Shown: positions 44,300 through 56,244, counted from the stretch's first letter. The stretch is DNA of 64,000 nucleotides from Strongylocentrotus purpuratus (GCF_000002235.5 NW_022145609.1:35171119-35235118); one strand, 5' to 3'. The notes: generated from the sequence alone by a model not told the origin. Program-made: numbers and translations.

Positions 44300-46831
44300 T
44301 AGAATTTTTATTACCCATGCCCTCACACCCATTACATGAATTAGGGTTGGGATCATCTGCAATTCCCTGTTCACATACTCGTTTAAAACTTTGAGTTGAC
44401 CAAATTCCTACTTTCACTTGTTCATATGGTCAACTACTGAAACAAACACAATATGTATTTACCATATTTTTTGTTAATTAATTTATTTATTTCTAATCTT
44501 TCTAATCTTTCTATATCATGCATATCAACCACTGTGTTCAAACAATTAGGCAACCTTTTAAGTTTTAATTCCATACCGAAAGAAAGAGTCACAAGAAAAA
44601 AAGTGACCTTGTACCGCCCTCCCACTCCCTTGCTCTTCCTGCTAACATTACTTCAGAGGAATGAGGGAGAGACAGATGGATTAAATTGAAAACAACGTAA
44701 ACATACTCAAAGTTCAAGGCACAAAGAGTTTGCATTATTTTTTAACAGAGAACTTCAATGTATAGGGATTTGTTTAGGATGAAAACCAATTACATATGTA
44801 TTTATGACGGATCTATCTTTGTAGAAATCTGAGCCAGTTAATTATAGCTACTATTTCATGCAGACTTCCGGTTGTCCTACCTCTACAAAGAAGGTCTGCA
44901 ATATATCTTTGACGTAATGCCAGAAACGTAAACACAGCATTTCAGAGAACTTTCTTGATCAAAGCAATCAAAGCCTCAAAGTATCCTCATATGCCATCAC
45001 TTCAGATTTCCTTGGAAGTGCCCTTTGGGACGGATATCACGTTCCTCCTTGTTTCGCTATATCTTCTCACATGGGGATGCCGATGGATGCTAACATTCAC
45101 TTTCGATCTCATTAAACAACCCTTTTCTTTGGATCTACTTTTAATTGGTTACCTAAGAACCCAAAGCGTTTGATGTTTCACTTGGTAATTGGGCTTTTAG
45201 TTATCTCAGCAAGATGACAAACTACACAACTCTGACAAATGGGATCCGCCTTTTTAAGAAATGTAACAGCATCAATCTCAGTTGGTCGCATCATTAAGAA
45301 ATTCACTAAATAGTTTGTGTATGAAGCACCACACAATCTCTTTCATGTTAGTTAAAGAGGATGTGGGGTGATGGATCACTACTGCACCTGCATAAATAAA
45401 TTCATAGCTGGAAAATGGGTGTGGACTGCATTGTCTGCTTGAGCAAGAAGGGCATTAGATTACACACATACATATAGTTAATGCTACTCTAGTTCTCAGT
45501 AGATGTATTAGAGAGTTACAACGACCTACATGTACATCTTCAGACTGGAATCATATTTCATAATGCGTTCACATCAGGCTAAGACAAAGATGGAAGAAAA
45601 ATTCATGACCTCAATAATGAGATGATTTAATGCAGTTAAAAAGAGGAAGTGATGCAAATGGAGAAGAAGAAAAAAAGAGATAAAAAAAGATTTCAAAGAA
45701 AGAGTAGGAAAATAAAGAATTAATTCTTCTGAAATCTATACCAAGTAATCACTCAGTTATCTCTCAATGGATGCAGAAATCAATCATTACTGAAGTGCTT
45801 TGACAGAATTGGGGCCAAGGGATATGTCACAGGGTGGATTGAAAGTAATCGTTATAAATCAAATCAAGAAAATAATAAATTAGAATCAGTAGTGAGCATG
45901 AATTAGATGAATATGCAGAATTTCAGACATTCAAAACTTATCTCTGTTTGCAATCTGACATGTACATATAGTACAATATGTGGGAAAGTCCTTTTCTCAT
46001 TCACATTTCAATAGCTAGGGTTGTTCATGCTCTTGTACGGCTATTAAACATAATCATCAGCTAAAAGTACAATTTTGTAACATATACCAGAAAAACATAG
46101 AAAGGGGGAGAAAAACATAGAGAGAGAGAGAATGAAGAAGCAAGAGGATAAGTTTCAACGCTGAATCCCAGCCTCACAAGTGCAGCCAAGAATTCTAGCC
46201 ATCCCTGCAAAATACCTGATCTTTAATCAATACTTACTTTAGGACAGATCGATTCCCCAGTGAAAAGAAATATCTTATCCATTAAATCAGACCTACATTT
46301 GAGTTTTTTTTACTAGTTTATATTGATCTGCTTCATAGCTCTCAATCATACATAATTCATGTTATAAAAACACATATTTACCACTTTCATAATCTTAAAG
46401 CACATACAAAGTGGATAATTTGGTTCTTAACTTCACAATATCAAATCTGTGCAAGTTCTTTCACTGCCATATTCACAAGTTCAGAACTTGTATTGAGGGA
46501 TAACAAATTAATTTGTATGCAGTAGTCTTAATCTTTAAACATCCCTTACTATGAATACAGCATCATCATATTGAAGTCTTGTCTTCAAATAATATTGGAT
46601 AGAGATGGAACAGAAGGTTGGGTAACGATCAATGACGCATGTGAGCCTTCTTTGTGTGTATGTTAAGGGCAATCAAAAGATACATGTAAAATGGTCCTCT
46701 TATAAAAACCTGTGGGTGGGTTCACCCTGGCATGAATATCCCTTTCTACCTCTACAATTTCTTCTCATCTTTCCCACCGTTTCAACTTGGCACCCTAGAG
46801 GCTGTTCAGATACAAGATATCTTCAGACAAT
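44300..46831. other. Mostly unique sequence
   Basis: The only repeat recognised is a family-B hairpin at about 45437-45512 (GCTTGAGCAAGAAGGGCATT paired with AATGCTACTCTAGTTCTCAG). No supported exon. A minus-strand donor-like CCTAAA|GTAAGTATTG near 46236 lacks a good acceptor. Confidence 0.4.
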
Positions 46832-48257
46832 GGGAAGGGATGGAGGAGGGATGGAGGAGGATGGAGGTGGAATGGAGGTGGGATGGAGGAGGGATGGAGG
46901 TGGGATGGAGGAGGGATGGAGGAGGGATGGAGGAGGGATGGAGGAGGGATGGAGGAGGGATGGAGGAGGGATGGAGGAGGGATGGAGGTGGGATGGAGGA
47001 GGGATGGAGGTGGGATGGAGGAGGGATGGAGGTGGGATGGAGGAGGGATGGAGGAGGGATGGAGGAGGGATGGAGGTGGGATGGAGGAGGGATGGAGGAG
47101 GGATGGAGGAGGATGGAGGTGGGATGGAGGAGGGATGGAGGAGGGATGGAGGAGGGATGGAGGTGGGATGGAGGAGGGATGGAGGAGGGATGGAGGAGGG
47201 ATGGAGGAGGGATGGAGGTGGGATGGAGGAGGGATGGAGGTGGGATGGAGGGATGGAGGTGGAATGGAGGTGGGATGGAGGAGGGATGGAGGTGGGATGG
47301 AGGAGGGATGGAGGAGGGATGGAGGAGGGATGGAGGTGGGATGGAGGAGGGATGGAGGAGGGATGGAGGAGGGATGGAGGAGGGATGGAGGAGGGATGGA
47401 GGAGGGATGGAGGAGGGATGGAGGAGGGATGGAGGAGCGATGGAGGAGGGATGGAGGAGGGATGGAGGTGGGATGGAGGAGGGATGGAGGAGGATGGAGG
47501 AGGGATGGAGGAGGGATGGAGGTGGGATGGAGGAGGGATGGAGGAGGGATGGAGGAGGGATGGAGGAGGGATGGAGGTGGGATGGAGGAGGGATGGAGGA
47601 GGGATGGAGGAGGGATGGAGGAGGGATGGAGGTGGGATGGAGGAGGGATGGAGGAGGGATGGAGGAGGGATGGAGGAGGGATGGAGGAGGGATGGAGGAG
47701 GGATGGAGGAGGGATGGAGGAGGGATGGAGGAGGGATGGAGGAGGGATGGAGGAGGGATGGAGGAGCGATGGAGGAGGGATGGAGGAGGGATGGAGGAGG
47801 GATGGAGGTGGGATGGAGGAGGGATGGAGGAGGGATGGAGGAGGGATGGAGGAGGGATGGAGGAGGGATGGAGGAGGGATGGAGGAGGGATGGAGGTGGG
47901 ATGGAGGAGGGATGGAGGAGGGATGGAGGAGGGATGGAGGAGGGATGGAGGAGGGATGGAGGAGGGATGGAGGAGGGATGGAGGAGGGATGGAGGAGGGA
48001 TGGAGGAGGGATGGAGGAGGGATGGAGGAGCGATGGAGGAGGGATGGAGGAGGGATGGAGGAGGGATGGAGGTGGGATGGAGGAGGGATGGAGGAGGGAT
48101 GGAGGAGGGATGGAGGAGGGATGGAGGAGGGATGGAGGAGCGATGGAGGAGGGATGGAGGTGGGATGGAGGAGGGATGGAGGAGGGATGGAGGAGGGATG
48201 GAGGAGGGATGGAGGAGGGATGGAGGAGGGATGGAGGAGGGATGGAGGTGTGATGGA
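46832..48257 (+). repeat. 11-bp minisatellite, about 130 copies
   Basis: The unit GGATGGAGGAG repeats for 1.43 kb. The main variants are GGATGGAGGTG and rare GCGATGGAGGA, plus a few short units near the left end (GAGGATGG). Eleven is not a multiple of three and the unit has no stop in any frame, so all three plus frames and the minus frames stay open. The resulting 450- to 550-residue frames ([10 protein letters not shown] repeats, or [11 protein letters not shown] on the other strand) are a mathematical by-product and not evidence of a protein. Confidence 0.97.
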
Positions 48258-49640
48258 AAAGGGAGGAAATGAAAGCTCTTTGGACTCTAGGTGATAATCA
48301 TTACTCATTGGTGATGTATGGGTTAGAGTGAAGACAAAAGACAGAAAAATGAGAGTCATTCCTTTGTGCAGGAAATGAAGAAAAGGTTTTTGAACTTATT
48401 CGTCAGCGGACCCTATCTTAATTCGTAATTGTTTTCAAGTCTTCTCCCGTTACTCATATTATTTCCTTTTCTCTATCTTGACTTAGTGTTTCACACAAGA
48501 TTACCCCAATTCCATCTCTTCCTGTTCTAGCTCCTTATCATAGCCTTTTAAACATGTTTTCTTCACTCCTATCTCTTCATAATCATTTGCATCTCCCTCT
48601 GCCTCTTCTCTATCTCTGTCAAAGGAAAATCCAACCTTGATAACAAACTACTCTAATGAAAAGCAAACAAATAAAACCAAGCAGACTTGTGAAAGCTTGA
48701 ACAAAATTGGACAAAAAATAAAAAAGTCATTAACTTTTTCAATTTGTAATCACTAGCGCTTAGGAGAAAAAACATAAATCAATATCTGTGTACACAACGA
48801 ATGGGAGAGTTGTCAGTGCATACGTCACAATCCATCGAATGAATTGCCAACTCAAAATTTGCATGATGCCTCCTCCTTTCCAAGAAAATATGATGGGCTT
48901 ATTCTCTCGTTCAAGTACGATGATGAAATACATCCAATAGAGCATAACCATCTTAACACTCCTGCAAACTAATTCTCTCTTTAAATTTACCTAAAACTCG
49001 GCCGAGATACGTGGGAGATTGCAAGAGTCAACTGTTGTTTCATGCTTGAATTGCAGTTCGGACCATTGGGAAATTGTGCTTCACGCATTAACCCAGAAAA
49101 GAGATGACTCTCCTTATCATTGGTGGGAGAATGGGAACGCGGTAAAAAAAGATACCGGAAGTTTACACCGGAAGTTAACAGCAGGCGTAGAACACGCAAG
49201 CTGCAATGAATCGACCAGTCTGTGAGAATCAATATGGTGATTAGTAAATGGAGGAACTGTTATGACCACAAACAAAAAATGACAGTTGTAATACAAAGTG
49301 TGAATGATAAATGCATAATCATTAAATATTAGAGACAATCATAACAGCATGAACTGTCATCCATTGTGGATATACTAACCAAGGGTTGTGTGTGTTGGGG
49401 GTGGTACATTCCTCAAAAAATGAATTTTCTGTTGCAAACTTTGTAATTTTTAGAGGCTGTTGATCTAGTCAGCAAATCTTGAAAATTATGAATCTCTTAT
49501 CTCTATTTGTTGGACAAAATTGTGGAGCACCTGTCTGCAAATTTGACATTTAACTTCTTTTACCTTCGTCTCCCAATTTTGTCTGACCCACCCAATTCAA
49601 AGTGGCCACGATATTGACATTTCTGATACTGACGGAGTGA
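48258..49640. other. Unique sequence with paired ETS sites
   Basis: No exon was recognised. It contains two CCGGAAGT motifs at 49155 and 49168, listed separately. Confidence 0.4.
49154..49175 (+). promoter_or_regulatory. Two ETS-family sites, 13 bp apart
   Basis: ACCGGAAGT occurs twice (core CCGGAAGT at 49155-49162 and 49168-49175) in the same orientation, with TTAC between. This is the consensus for ETS factors. Close tandem spacing is often seen in ETS-driven promoters and enhancers. No transcript start is visible nearby. Confidence 0.4.
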
Positions 49641-49947
49641 GAGAAAATCAGAAAGTATGAGTGTGAAGAGAGGGTAAGGGTAAGTGATGGCAAGAGCGAG
49701 GGCAAACTAAGGACGATGGAGAGAAAGTGAAAGGGTAGAGAGAATAATGGAGATAAGCTAGTGTCTATTTGGTGGATGTGTTTGCCAATCGTATCAGATT
49801 TGTGGGCCTGCATTTGGATCGATGTCAAAAAGGTTTGAGCAGTATTAAGTTGCTCTTGGTAGAGAGGAAGAGGGAGAATGCCATAATGGGAGAGATGGAG
49901 TCTGGAGAAAGAGAATGAAGAGGAGGGAGGGGGAGATGGAGGGGAGG

Positions 49948-49985
<38 letters not shown>

Positions 49986-50307
49986 GGGAGAATGCAAGAG
50001 GGAGTAGGGAAGAGAACAAGAGTGAAATCAAGTAGAGAGAGAGAGAGAGAGAGAGAAAGAGAGCACACAAGAAAAGAAAGATGGAGAGAGAGAGAGAGAG
50101 AGAGAGAGAAGGGACAGACAGAGAGAGAGAGAGAGAGAAGGAGAGAAAGAGAGTGCAGTGGGAGAGAGGGGGAGAAACAAAAAAAATGGATATACAGAGA
50201 GAGGGATAGAGACAGAAAAAGGAAGAGAGAGAGGGATGGAGGGGGAGGGAAAGAGAGAGAGAGAGAGAGAGAGAGAAGAAGAAGAAGAAGAAGAAGAAGA
50301 AGAAGAT
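49640..50307 (+). repeat. Polypurine array ending in (GAA)n
   Basis: Nearly all A/G on the plus strand: degenerate GGAGA, (GA)n tracts at 49950-49985, 50034-50060 and 50085-50110, and (GAA)n at about 50276-50307. Long frames across it are low-complexity by-products. Confidence 0.9.
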
Positions 50308-50424
50308 AGATGTTGGAGGCAAAGGAAGATAATACCGCAGAATACTAGTATGCCTAGCAGCATTCCAACTCTTCTTTCTCATTATAACTCAACCTCAATG
50401 CTTGCATACCTTTGGCAACATCCT

Positions 50425-50442
50425 AACACTAGATGGCAGCAG
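50425..50442 (+). promoter_or_regulatory. CTCF-like motif
   Basis: AACACTAGATGGCAGCAG fits the known CTCF core (CCASYAGRKGGCAG) with one mismatch at its 5' end. A single motif by eye is weak evidence. Confidence 0.3.
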
Positions 50443-51286
50443 ATAGGTCTATTTCAGCAATGACATTGGGTATCTATTCTAGATACGTTTCACAGATTGA
50501 TTTTCCTAAAAAGTACCTATTGGGTCAATTCATTTATGCTTCAAAAAGTGATCACTTATTAATTATAGTCTCTTACTTTTTTGGTCTAAAACTTTTGAGA
50601 AAAGTAAAACCAATACAAAAATGAAGAAGAATAAAAAGGCTGTTTTAGTTTGGAAATGAGATATTTTATCAACTATTATATTTCATTCCCAAAAGAATGA
50701 AAGTAAGAAAAAATTATTCTCCCAAATAGTATTATTGCTGATTTTCATTTTTTTCAGACAGCCCAACATGCATTGTGAGTGAATGAAACACTGGTATGAG
50801 CCCCTATTCTGTGGCCTCTCATCTCTTTCTACATTACATTGCTGAGGTGTTCTTATTAAAGGTGTTTCATTTCTATGGCTCGATGGAGCCTGTCAACTCT
50901 GTCTGAGCCCATCCAATGTTGAGGTACAACACTCATATCAATTCAAAATGGTGTTAAGTAATTTGATCAATGTAAAAAGTGGAGCGCTTATTTTGCCCAG
51001 ACAGTTTACCACAATATGTACAAGCACGGCTTAAAGGTCGTGGCCAAGTACTGCATGTAGATTAAAAAAACTCTCCAAGATAATCTGAATTGTTGATCAT
51101 AACAGTGAATGGGAACTATTCTATACTGATTGGATTTTTAATTTTCAAATTGCTATCAAATTGACTAAATTCTGTAGTAATTTGGACTACAAACGCAACT
51201 ATTTTAGAATTGAAACAACTCCAGGGCAATTTCAATACCCTTTGTATTCTCATAGAAATCATGTTGGGGTCTCCATGATACATCAT
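50443..51286. other. Unique AT-rich sequence
   Basis: Nothing recognised. Confidence 0.4.
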
Positions 51287-51404
51287 TAGGGACTTTTAGA
51301 TTCGCACGAAGACAATAGGTCTATGCTACGATCGACGTCCTTTTAAAGCACTGCCGTGAATGGAAGTACCACGTATCAGTGCACGCAAATCTAAAAGTCC
51401 CTAT
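51287..51404. mobile_element. Short TIR element, 118 bp
   Basis: TAGGGACTTTTAGATTCGC and GCAAATCTAAAAGTCCCTA are inverse ends with only one or two differences. The small body holds CTACGATCGACGTCC. Confidence 0.75.
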
Positions 51405-51918
51405 TGTCATATGTCTGCACATTTTAATAGGTGACGCATAAAGCTTTTGAAAGTGCATTGGATTGATTTTTCAAAGGTATTTGCAATCATGTTTACACGA
51501 AACCTTTAAATAAGAATCCTTTTCCTGAGGCTTGCTATAATACAAACTCACATCTTAGGGTTAAACATTCATTAACAAATCATAGATATGGCCAATATGG
51601 TCAACTGCATATCTGACTTTACACAACCAATACAAATAAAAGCACCTCTCTGGATCCGGGATATACATCATACATATATCATATAAACAATTGTATTTCA
51701 AAAATTATAACTGTTGTTGTTCATAAATCATGATTCCAAAAGTAATGTGTGCAGCATAAAAATTGCCAGTTATACAGTAGAAAAATAAAGATAAAAGAGT
51801 CTTTTCACATATATGATATATATATTAACATGATTTGTTTTCATTCATAGTTTTTAACATTTAGAATGTGATCATCACTACATTACTTTGAATGGGAGCC
51901 CTTAGTTGGGAGTGTCAA

Positions 51919-51958
51919 TTTGAGCACATCTGCAGGTATTTGAGCACATCTGCAGGTA
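51919..51958. repeat. 20-bp direct duplication with E-box-like sites
   Basis: TTTGAGCACATCTGCAGGTA occurs twice with no gap. Each copy carries CACATCTG and CAGGTA (E-box types). This is a recent simple duplication. Confidence 0.85.
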
Positions 51959-52200
51959 TTTAGCACTAGGCATGAAGTCTAGTGATGAATAAGTTCACTG
52001 TGGCATACCTATCTTTTTAGAATAGACAGGTGCAATTTGACAGAGGTACATACACCCTGATGGCACAGTGTAGAGTTGTGGTAAATACCAGGAGCCAGAA
52101 CAGATAGGGAGAAGACGAAACAGGAGGATGAGAAGGGGAGAAAGATTGACAAAAGAAGAAGGAAAAGATGATAACAAAAATTAAGAAGAGGAACCAGTAG

Positions 52201-53490
52201 GAGAGAGAAGAGATAGCAAGACAGAGAGAAAGAGAGTGAGAGTGGGAAGGGAGAAGGTGGAAGGAAGAGAGAAGAGACAGCAATACAGAGAGAAAGAGAG
52301 TGAGAGTGGGAAGGGAGAAGGTGGAAGGAAGAGAGAAGAGATAGCAAGACAGAGAGAAAGAGAGTGAGAGTGGGAAGGGAGAAGGTAGAAGGAAGAGAGA
52401 AGAGATAGCAAGACAGAGAGAAAGAGAGTGAGAGTGGGAAGGGAGAAGGTAGAAGGAAGAGAGAAGAGATAGCTAGACAGAGAGAAAGAGAGTGAGAGTG
52501 GGAAGGGAGAAGGTGGAAGGAAGAGAGAAGAGATAGCAAGACAGAGAGAAAGAGAGTGAGAGTGGGAAGGGAGAAGGTAGAAGGAAGAGAGAAGAGATAG
52601 CTAGACAGAGAGAAAGAGAGTGAGAGTGGGAAGGGAGAAGGTAGAAGGAAGAGAGAAGAGATAGCTAGACAGAGAGAAAGAGAGTGAGAGTGGGAAGGGA
52701 GAAGGTAGAAGGAAGAGAGAAGAGATAGCAAGACAGAGAGAAAGAGAGTGAGAGTGGGAAGGGAGAAGGTGGAAGGAAGAGAGAAGAGATAGCAAGACAG
52801 AGAGAAAGAGAGTGAGAGTGGGAAGGGAGAAGGTAGAAGGAAGAGAGAAGAGATAGCTAGACAGAGAGAAAGAGAGTGAGAGTGGGAAGGGAGAAGGTGG
52901 AAGGAAGAGAGAAGAGATAGCAAGACAGAGAGAAAGAGAGTGAGAGTGGGAAGGGAGAAGGTAGAAGGAAGAGAGAAGAGATAGCTAGACAGAGAGAAAG
53001 AGAGTGAGAGTGGGAAGGGAGAAGGTGGAAGGAAGAGAGAAGAGATAGCAAGGCAGAGAGAAAGAGAGTGAGAGTGGGAAGGGAGAAGGTGGAAGGAAGA
53101 GAGAAGAGATAGCAAGGCAGAGAGAAAGAGAGTGAGAGTGGGAAGGGAGAAGGTGGAAGGAAGAGAGAAGAGATAGCAAGACAGAGAGAAAGAGAGTGAG
53201 AGTGGGAAGGGAGAAGGTAGAAGGAAGAGAGAAGAGATAGCTAGACAGAGAGAAAGAGAGTGAGAGTGGGAAGGGAGAAGGTGGAAGGAAGAGAGAAGAG
53301 ATAGCAAGGCAGAGAGAAAGAGAGTGAGAGTGGGAAGGGAGAAGGTGGAAGGAAGAGAGAAGAGATAGCAAGACAGAGAGAAAGAGAGTGAGAGTGGGGA
53401 GGGAGAAGGTAGAAGGAAGAGAGAAGAGATAGCAAGACAGAGAGAAAGAGAGTGAGAGTGGGAAGGGAGAAGGTGGAAGGAAGAGAGAAG
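52201..53490 (+). repeat. 64-bp purine-rich minisatellite, 20 copies
   Basis: The unit of 64 bp (AGAGATAGCAAGACAGAGAG, AAAGAGAGTGAGAGTGGGAA, GGGAGAAGGTGGAAGGAAGA and GAAG) repeats about 20 times. Variants sit at two places: CAAGAC/CTAGAC/CAAGGC and GGTGGA/GGTAGA. Because 64 is not divisible by three and the minus strand lacks stops, a 513-codon minus frame of Ser/Leu/Phe/Pro spans the array. It shows no codon selection and is not called as a gene. Confidence 0.97.
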
Positions 53491-53634
53491 AGGAAAAAAG
53501 GGATAAGAAAAAGGGGAGGATAGTGGAACTACCAAAATCATCCAAGGCATATCTACAAATTGTCATGAAAGGGTTAATAAAGATGAAATATGAAGCTGAA
53601 TTGGTATGGAACAAGGCACTCCTGGTTTGCTCAC

Positions 53635-53655
53635 CTGCGCACAGGGTGGCACAAG
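53635..53655 (-). other. Candidate 21-nt microexon
   Basis: On the minus strand CTCATTCATTCTCTCCTAG is a strong acceptor. It is followed by CTTGTGCCACCCTGTGCGCAG... (21 nt, exon ends in CAG) and GTGAGCAAAC, a strong donor. In phase 0 it would read LVPPCAQ. Length divisible by three and good sites on both sides fit a microexon. Alternatively CAG|GTGAGC is another recursive splice point. Confidence 0.35.
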
Positions 53656-53675
53656 CTAGGAGAGAATGAATGAGC

Positions 53676-53696
53676 TATAGCGCCATCTCTTGGTGA
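53676..53696 (-). promoter_or_regulatory. CTCF-like motif (minus strand)
   Basis: The minus strand reads CACCAAGAGATGGCGCTATA, matching the AGRKGGCGCTA form of CTCF sites known from flies. GCGCCATCT is also common in invertebrate repeats, so the match may be incidental. Confidence 0.25.
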
Positions 53697-53699
53697 AAT

Positions 53700-54669
53700 G
53701 ATGGTTCGTCTAATCAAGAAGTTACTCGTAGTCTAATCACACTTGCAACCCTGGGGAAACCATGTTATCTACTTTTCATTGCATGATTTATTGATTCCAT
53801 ACAGGACAAAACCAATACTCAAAATCTCTGTTAAATTCATGGGATCCTTTCCCCTATTTCAATGAAAATCTGTCATGGCCGAGGCATGCAATACCATACC
53901 TTGAAATAAAAGATAAGATTCCTCACAAATTATCCATCTACATTCAAAGGTCCAATTTCCATAATAATTAAAGACCTTCACTAGGCTGGGGAATGTAATA
54001 TTTTGGATAAATATCTAACAAAATAAATTATACTTTTATCATGGCACACGTATTTATATTCAAAGGTTTAATTTGTTCATTGTCTATGAGAATCAGAGAC
54101 CTTCGGAAAAGCTTCAAGAGATGTAGTTCTAAGGAGGATTCCAAGGACATGGTCTCTCAGTCACTTAGATATAGGTAGAATTATTTTCCTCAACATTTAT
54201 AAAGTTCATAATAACAATTGAAGCGTACCGTCTGATATCATCTGTTTGTAGCCAGAAGATAGTACACTCACTCACATTAACACAGAGTTAACTCTCCTCT
54301 GACAAGACATTAATTTGCATCTCTCACAAAGTTTTAATCTGTGTACATCAGGTTAATGAAAGTAAAATAAGTAGTAGTTTTATCATTATTATTACTATAT
54401 TCATTATATTTTTATCACTTTCTTTCTTTCATTGTAACAGCTACAAACTGCTAAAAGAAAAACAAAATCAGATAAAAGGACAAGCAAATATATTGATCAT
54501 CTTATCTATTCTTGCTATTTGTGTCTGTAAGTGGAGATAAGTTTCTTATATTGTCATTCAGATCAGAATTTTAGATGTACAAGGTAAAAACAGAAATCAA
54601 GCAATAAAAAGTCATTTTTTACATCAATTCTGGCTAATGTGGTTGGTGCTATTGTAATTGTGCTATCTT
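53700..54669. other. Unique AT-rich sequence with a family-B hairpin
   Basis: A weak family-B stem lies at about 54236-54305 (ATCTGTTTGTAGCCAGAAGA against GTTAACTCTCCTCTGACAAG). Nothing else was recognised. Confidence 0.4.
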
Positions 54670-55093
54670 AGGATTTTAAAAACCTCAGCTATCTCTCTCT
54701 CTTTTTCTATCTTGGACAAATAAAGACACAACCAATCTTTTTCTTTGTCTGCCTGTCCATCTGTCTTTCTCCTCTGTATATATGTCTATTATTGTCTGTC
54801 ATTCTCCATCTCATTATTCTCCTGCTTTCCTTTTTTGTTCCTTTTTTATTTCCATATTTACTCTATCTTCCATCTAGCTTTTCCATTCCTCCCAAATCTG
54901 TGTTCTAAACCCTTTCTTTTCTGTATATCTATATGTATATCACCATCTCTTTCTCCTTCTATCTTCTCTCTATTTCTATATTACTACCTCATTCTCTATA
55001 TCTCTCTATCTCTGTCTCCATCTCTCTCTCTCTATCTCTCCCTATCTCTATCTCCATCTCTGTATCTCTCTTCCTATCTCTATCTCCATCTCT

Positions 55094-55179
<86 letters not shown>

Positions 55180-55195
55180 CTATCTCCCATCTCTT
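54670..55195 (-). repeat. Polypyrimidine CT array
   Basis: CT-rich plus strand, degenerate at first and becoming (CT)n with periodic CCAT (CTCTATCTCCATCTCT) up to 55190. This is the only long array in the window with pyrimidines on the plus strand. The frames across it are by-products. Confidence 0.9.
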
Positions 55196-55289
55196 CCAGT
55201 TTATGGATGGATGGCTAATTCCAGGGTCCCTCAACAAAAAAATCAACAGCATGCCACATATGCCAGCTAACCGACCAACCAACCACCGA

Positions 55290-55312
55290 CGAACGAACGA
55301 ACGAACAGTGCC
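55290..55312 (+). repeat. (GAAC)n microsatellite
   Basis: About five CGAA units after CAACCAACCACCGAC. Confidence 0.85.
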
Positions 55313-55692
55313 ATGACATTTACAAGGCCGATTGGTCAGAAGACCGCAACCAACCGCCGCATCCCAGGGAACTAGACCCTCTAAAAATAGACATGCCCGC
55401 CCATAGCTCTATATTATGTGATGTTCATACTGCATCGAGGCATGAAGGACAATTCTACAATGTCTTCCACTACTGCAGGTGGATATAATTAATCTCAATG
55501 TTGTTGCCCGCCAAAAGGCTGAGATGAATGTATCCTTGCTCTAGAATTGCTCTAGAAGTCATCATTTTGTCTGCTATGAGCAACAAGAGTGTGATTTACT
55601 TTACAACACATCAATGCCCTAATGGTTCCCAACAGACATTTCAAACAGATATGACATGGTAAACTGCCGCAAAAAACCCAAAACGCTGCAGT

Positions 55693-56244
55693 CTTTTAAA
55701 AGGGAAGTCCACCCTGAAATTAAGTTAGTTTTAATAGGAGTAGAAAAATGAGAGAAACAAGTCGGTGAAAGTTTGAGCAAATTCCGATTAAAAATAAGGA
55801 AGTTAGGATTTTTGAAGTTGTGATCAATCAAACACAAATTGGCAACTCTATGACGTATCATGCGAGCTCAACTTTCATTTGGTCAGTACTAAAAAAATCT
55901 AAAATTTTCATTTTCCCTCAAGAAAAATTTCAACCATACATGCACCCTAAATATAATAATTGCAAATATGTTTCTATACTCCCCCTGCAAGGAACAAATA
56001 TATATTCCGTCATCAATAACGAAGAAAACATGATTTTATGGAATATTATGCACAAAGCAAATGAAGGAGAGCTCGTATAATAAGTCACAGAGTTGCCAAT
56101 TTGTATTTGATTGATCACAACTTCAATAATTCATAACTTTCTTATTTTCATTCAGAATTTGCTCAAACTTTCACTCACCTGATTTTCTTATTATTCTGCC
56201 TCTATCGAAACAAACTTATTTTGGGGGTGGACTTTCCCTTTAAA
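55693..56244. mobile_element. TIR element, family S, complete copy with long TIRs
   Basis: The ends TTTTAAAAGGGAAGTCCACC and GGTGGACTTTCCCTTTAA are inverse. Homology between the arms continues inwards for more than 150 bp: GTTGTGATCAATCAAACACA on the left, TGATTGATCACAAC on the right, and GGCAACTCTATGACG against CACAGAGTTGCC. The middle holds GGTGCATGTATGG-type sequence in inverse form. Length is 552 bp. The three short frames inside are by-products of the repeat. Confidence 0.88.

Noticed and set aside
46632-48359. Open frames of 456-546 codons on plus and 517 on minus
   Set aside because: They are forced by an 11-bp unit with no stop in any frame. They show one repeating pattern, with no codon selection and no splice or start context.
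52009-53550. Minus-strand frame of 513 codons rich in Ser, Leu, Phe and Pro
   Set aside because: It follows exactly the 64-bp purine minisatellite. The peptide period of 64 residues equals three DNA units, and the frame simply lacks stops.
56170-56190. Minus-strand donor CAG|GTGAGTGAAAG
   Set aside because: It lies in the terminal repeat of the family-S element and has a counterpart in the other arm; no host exon is attached.
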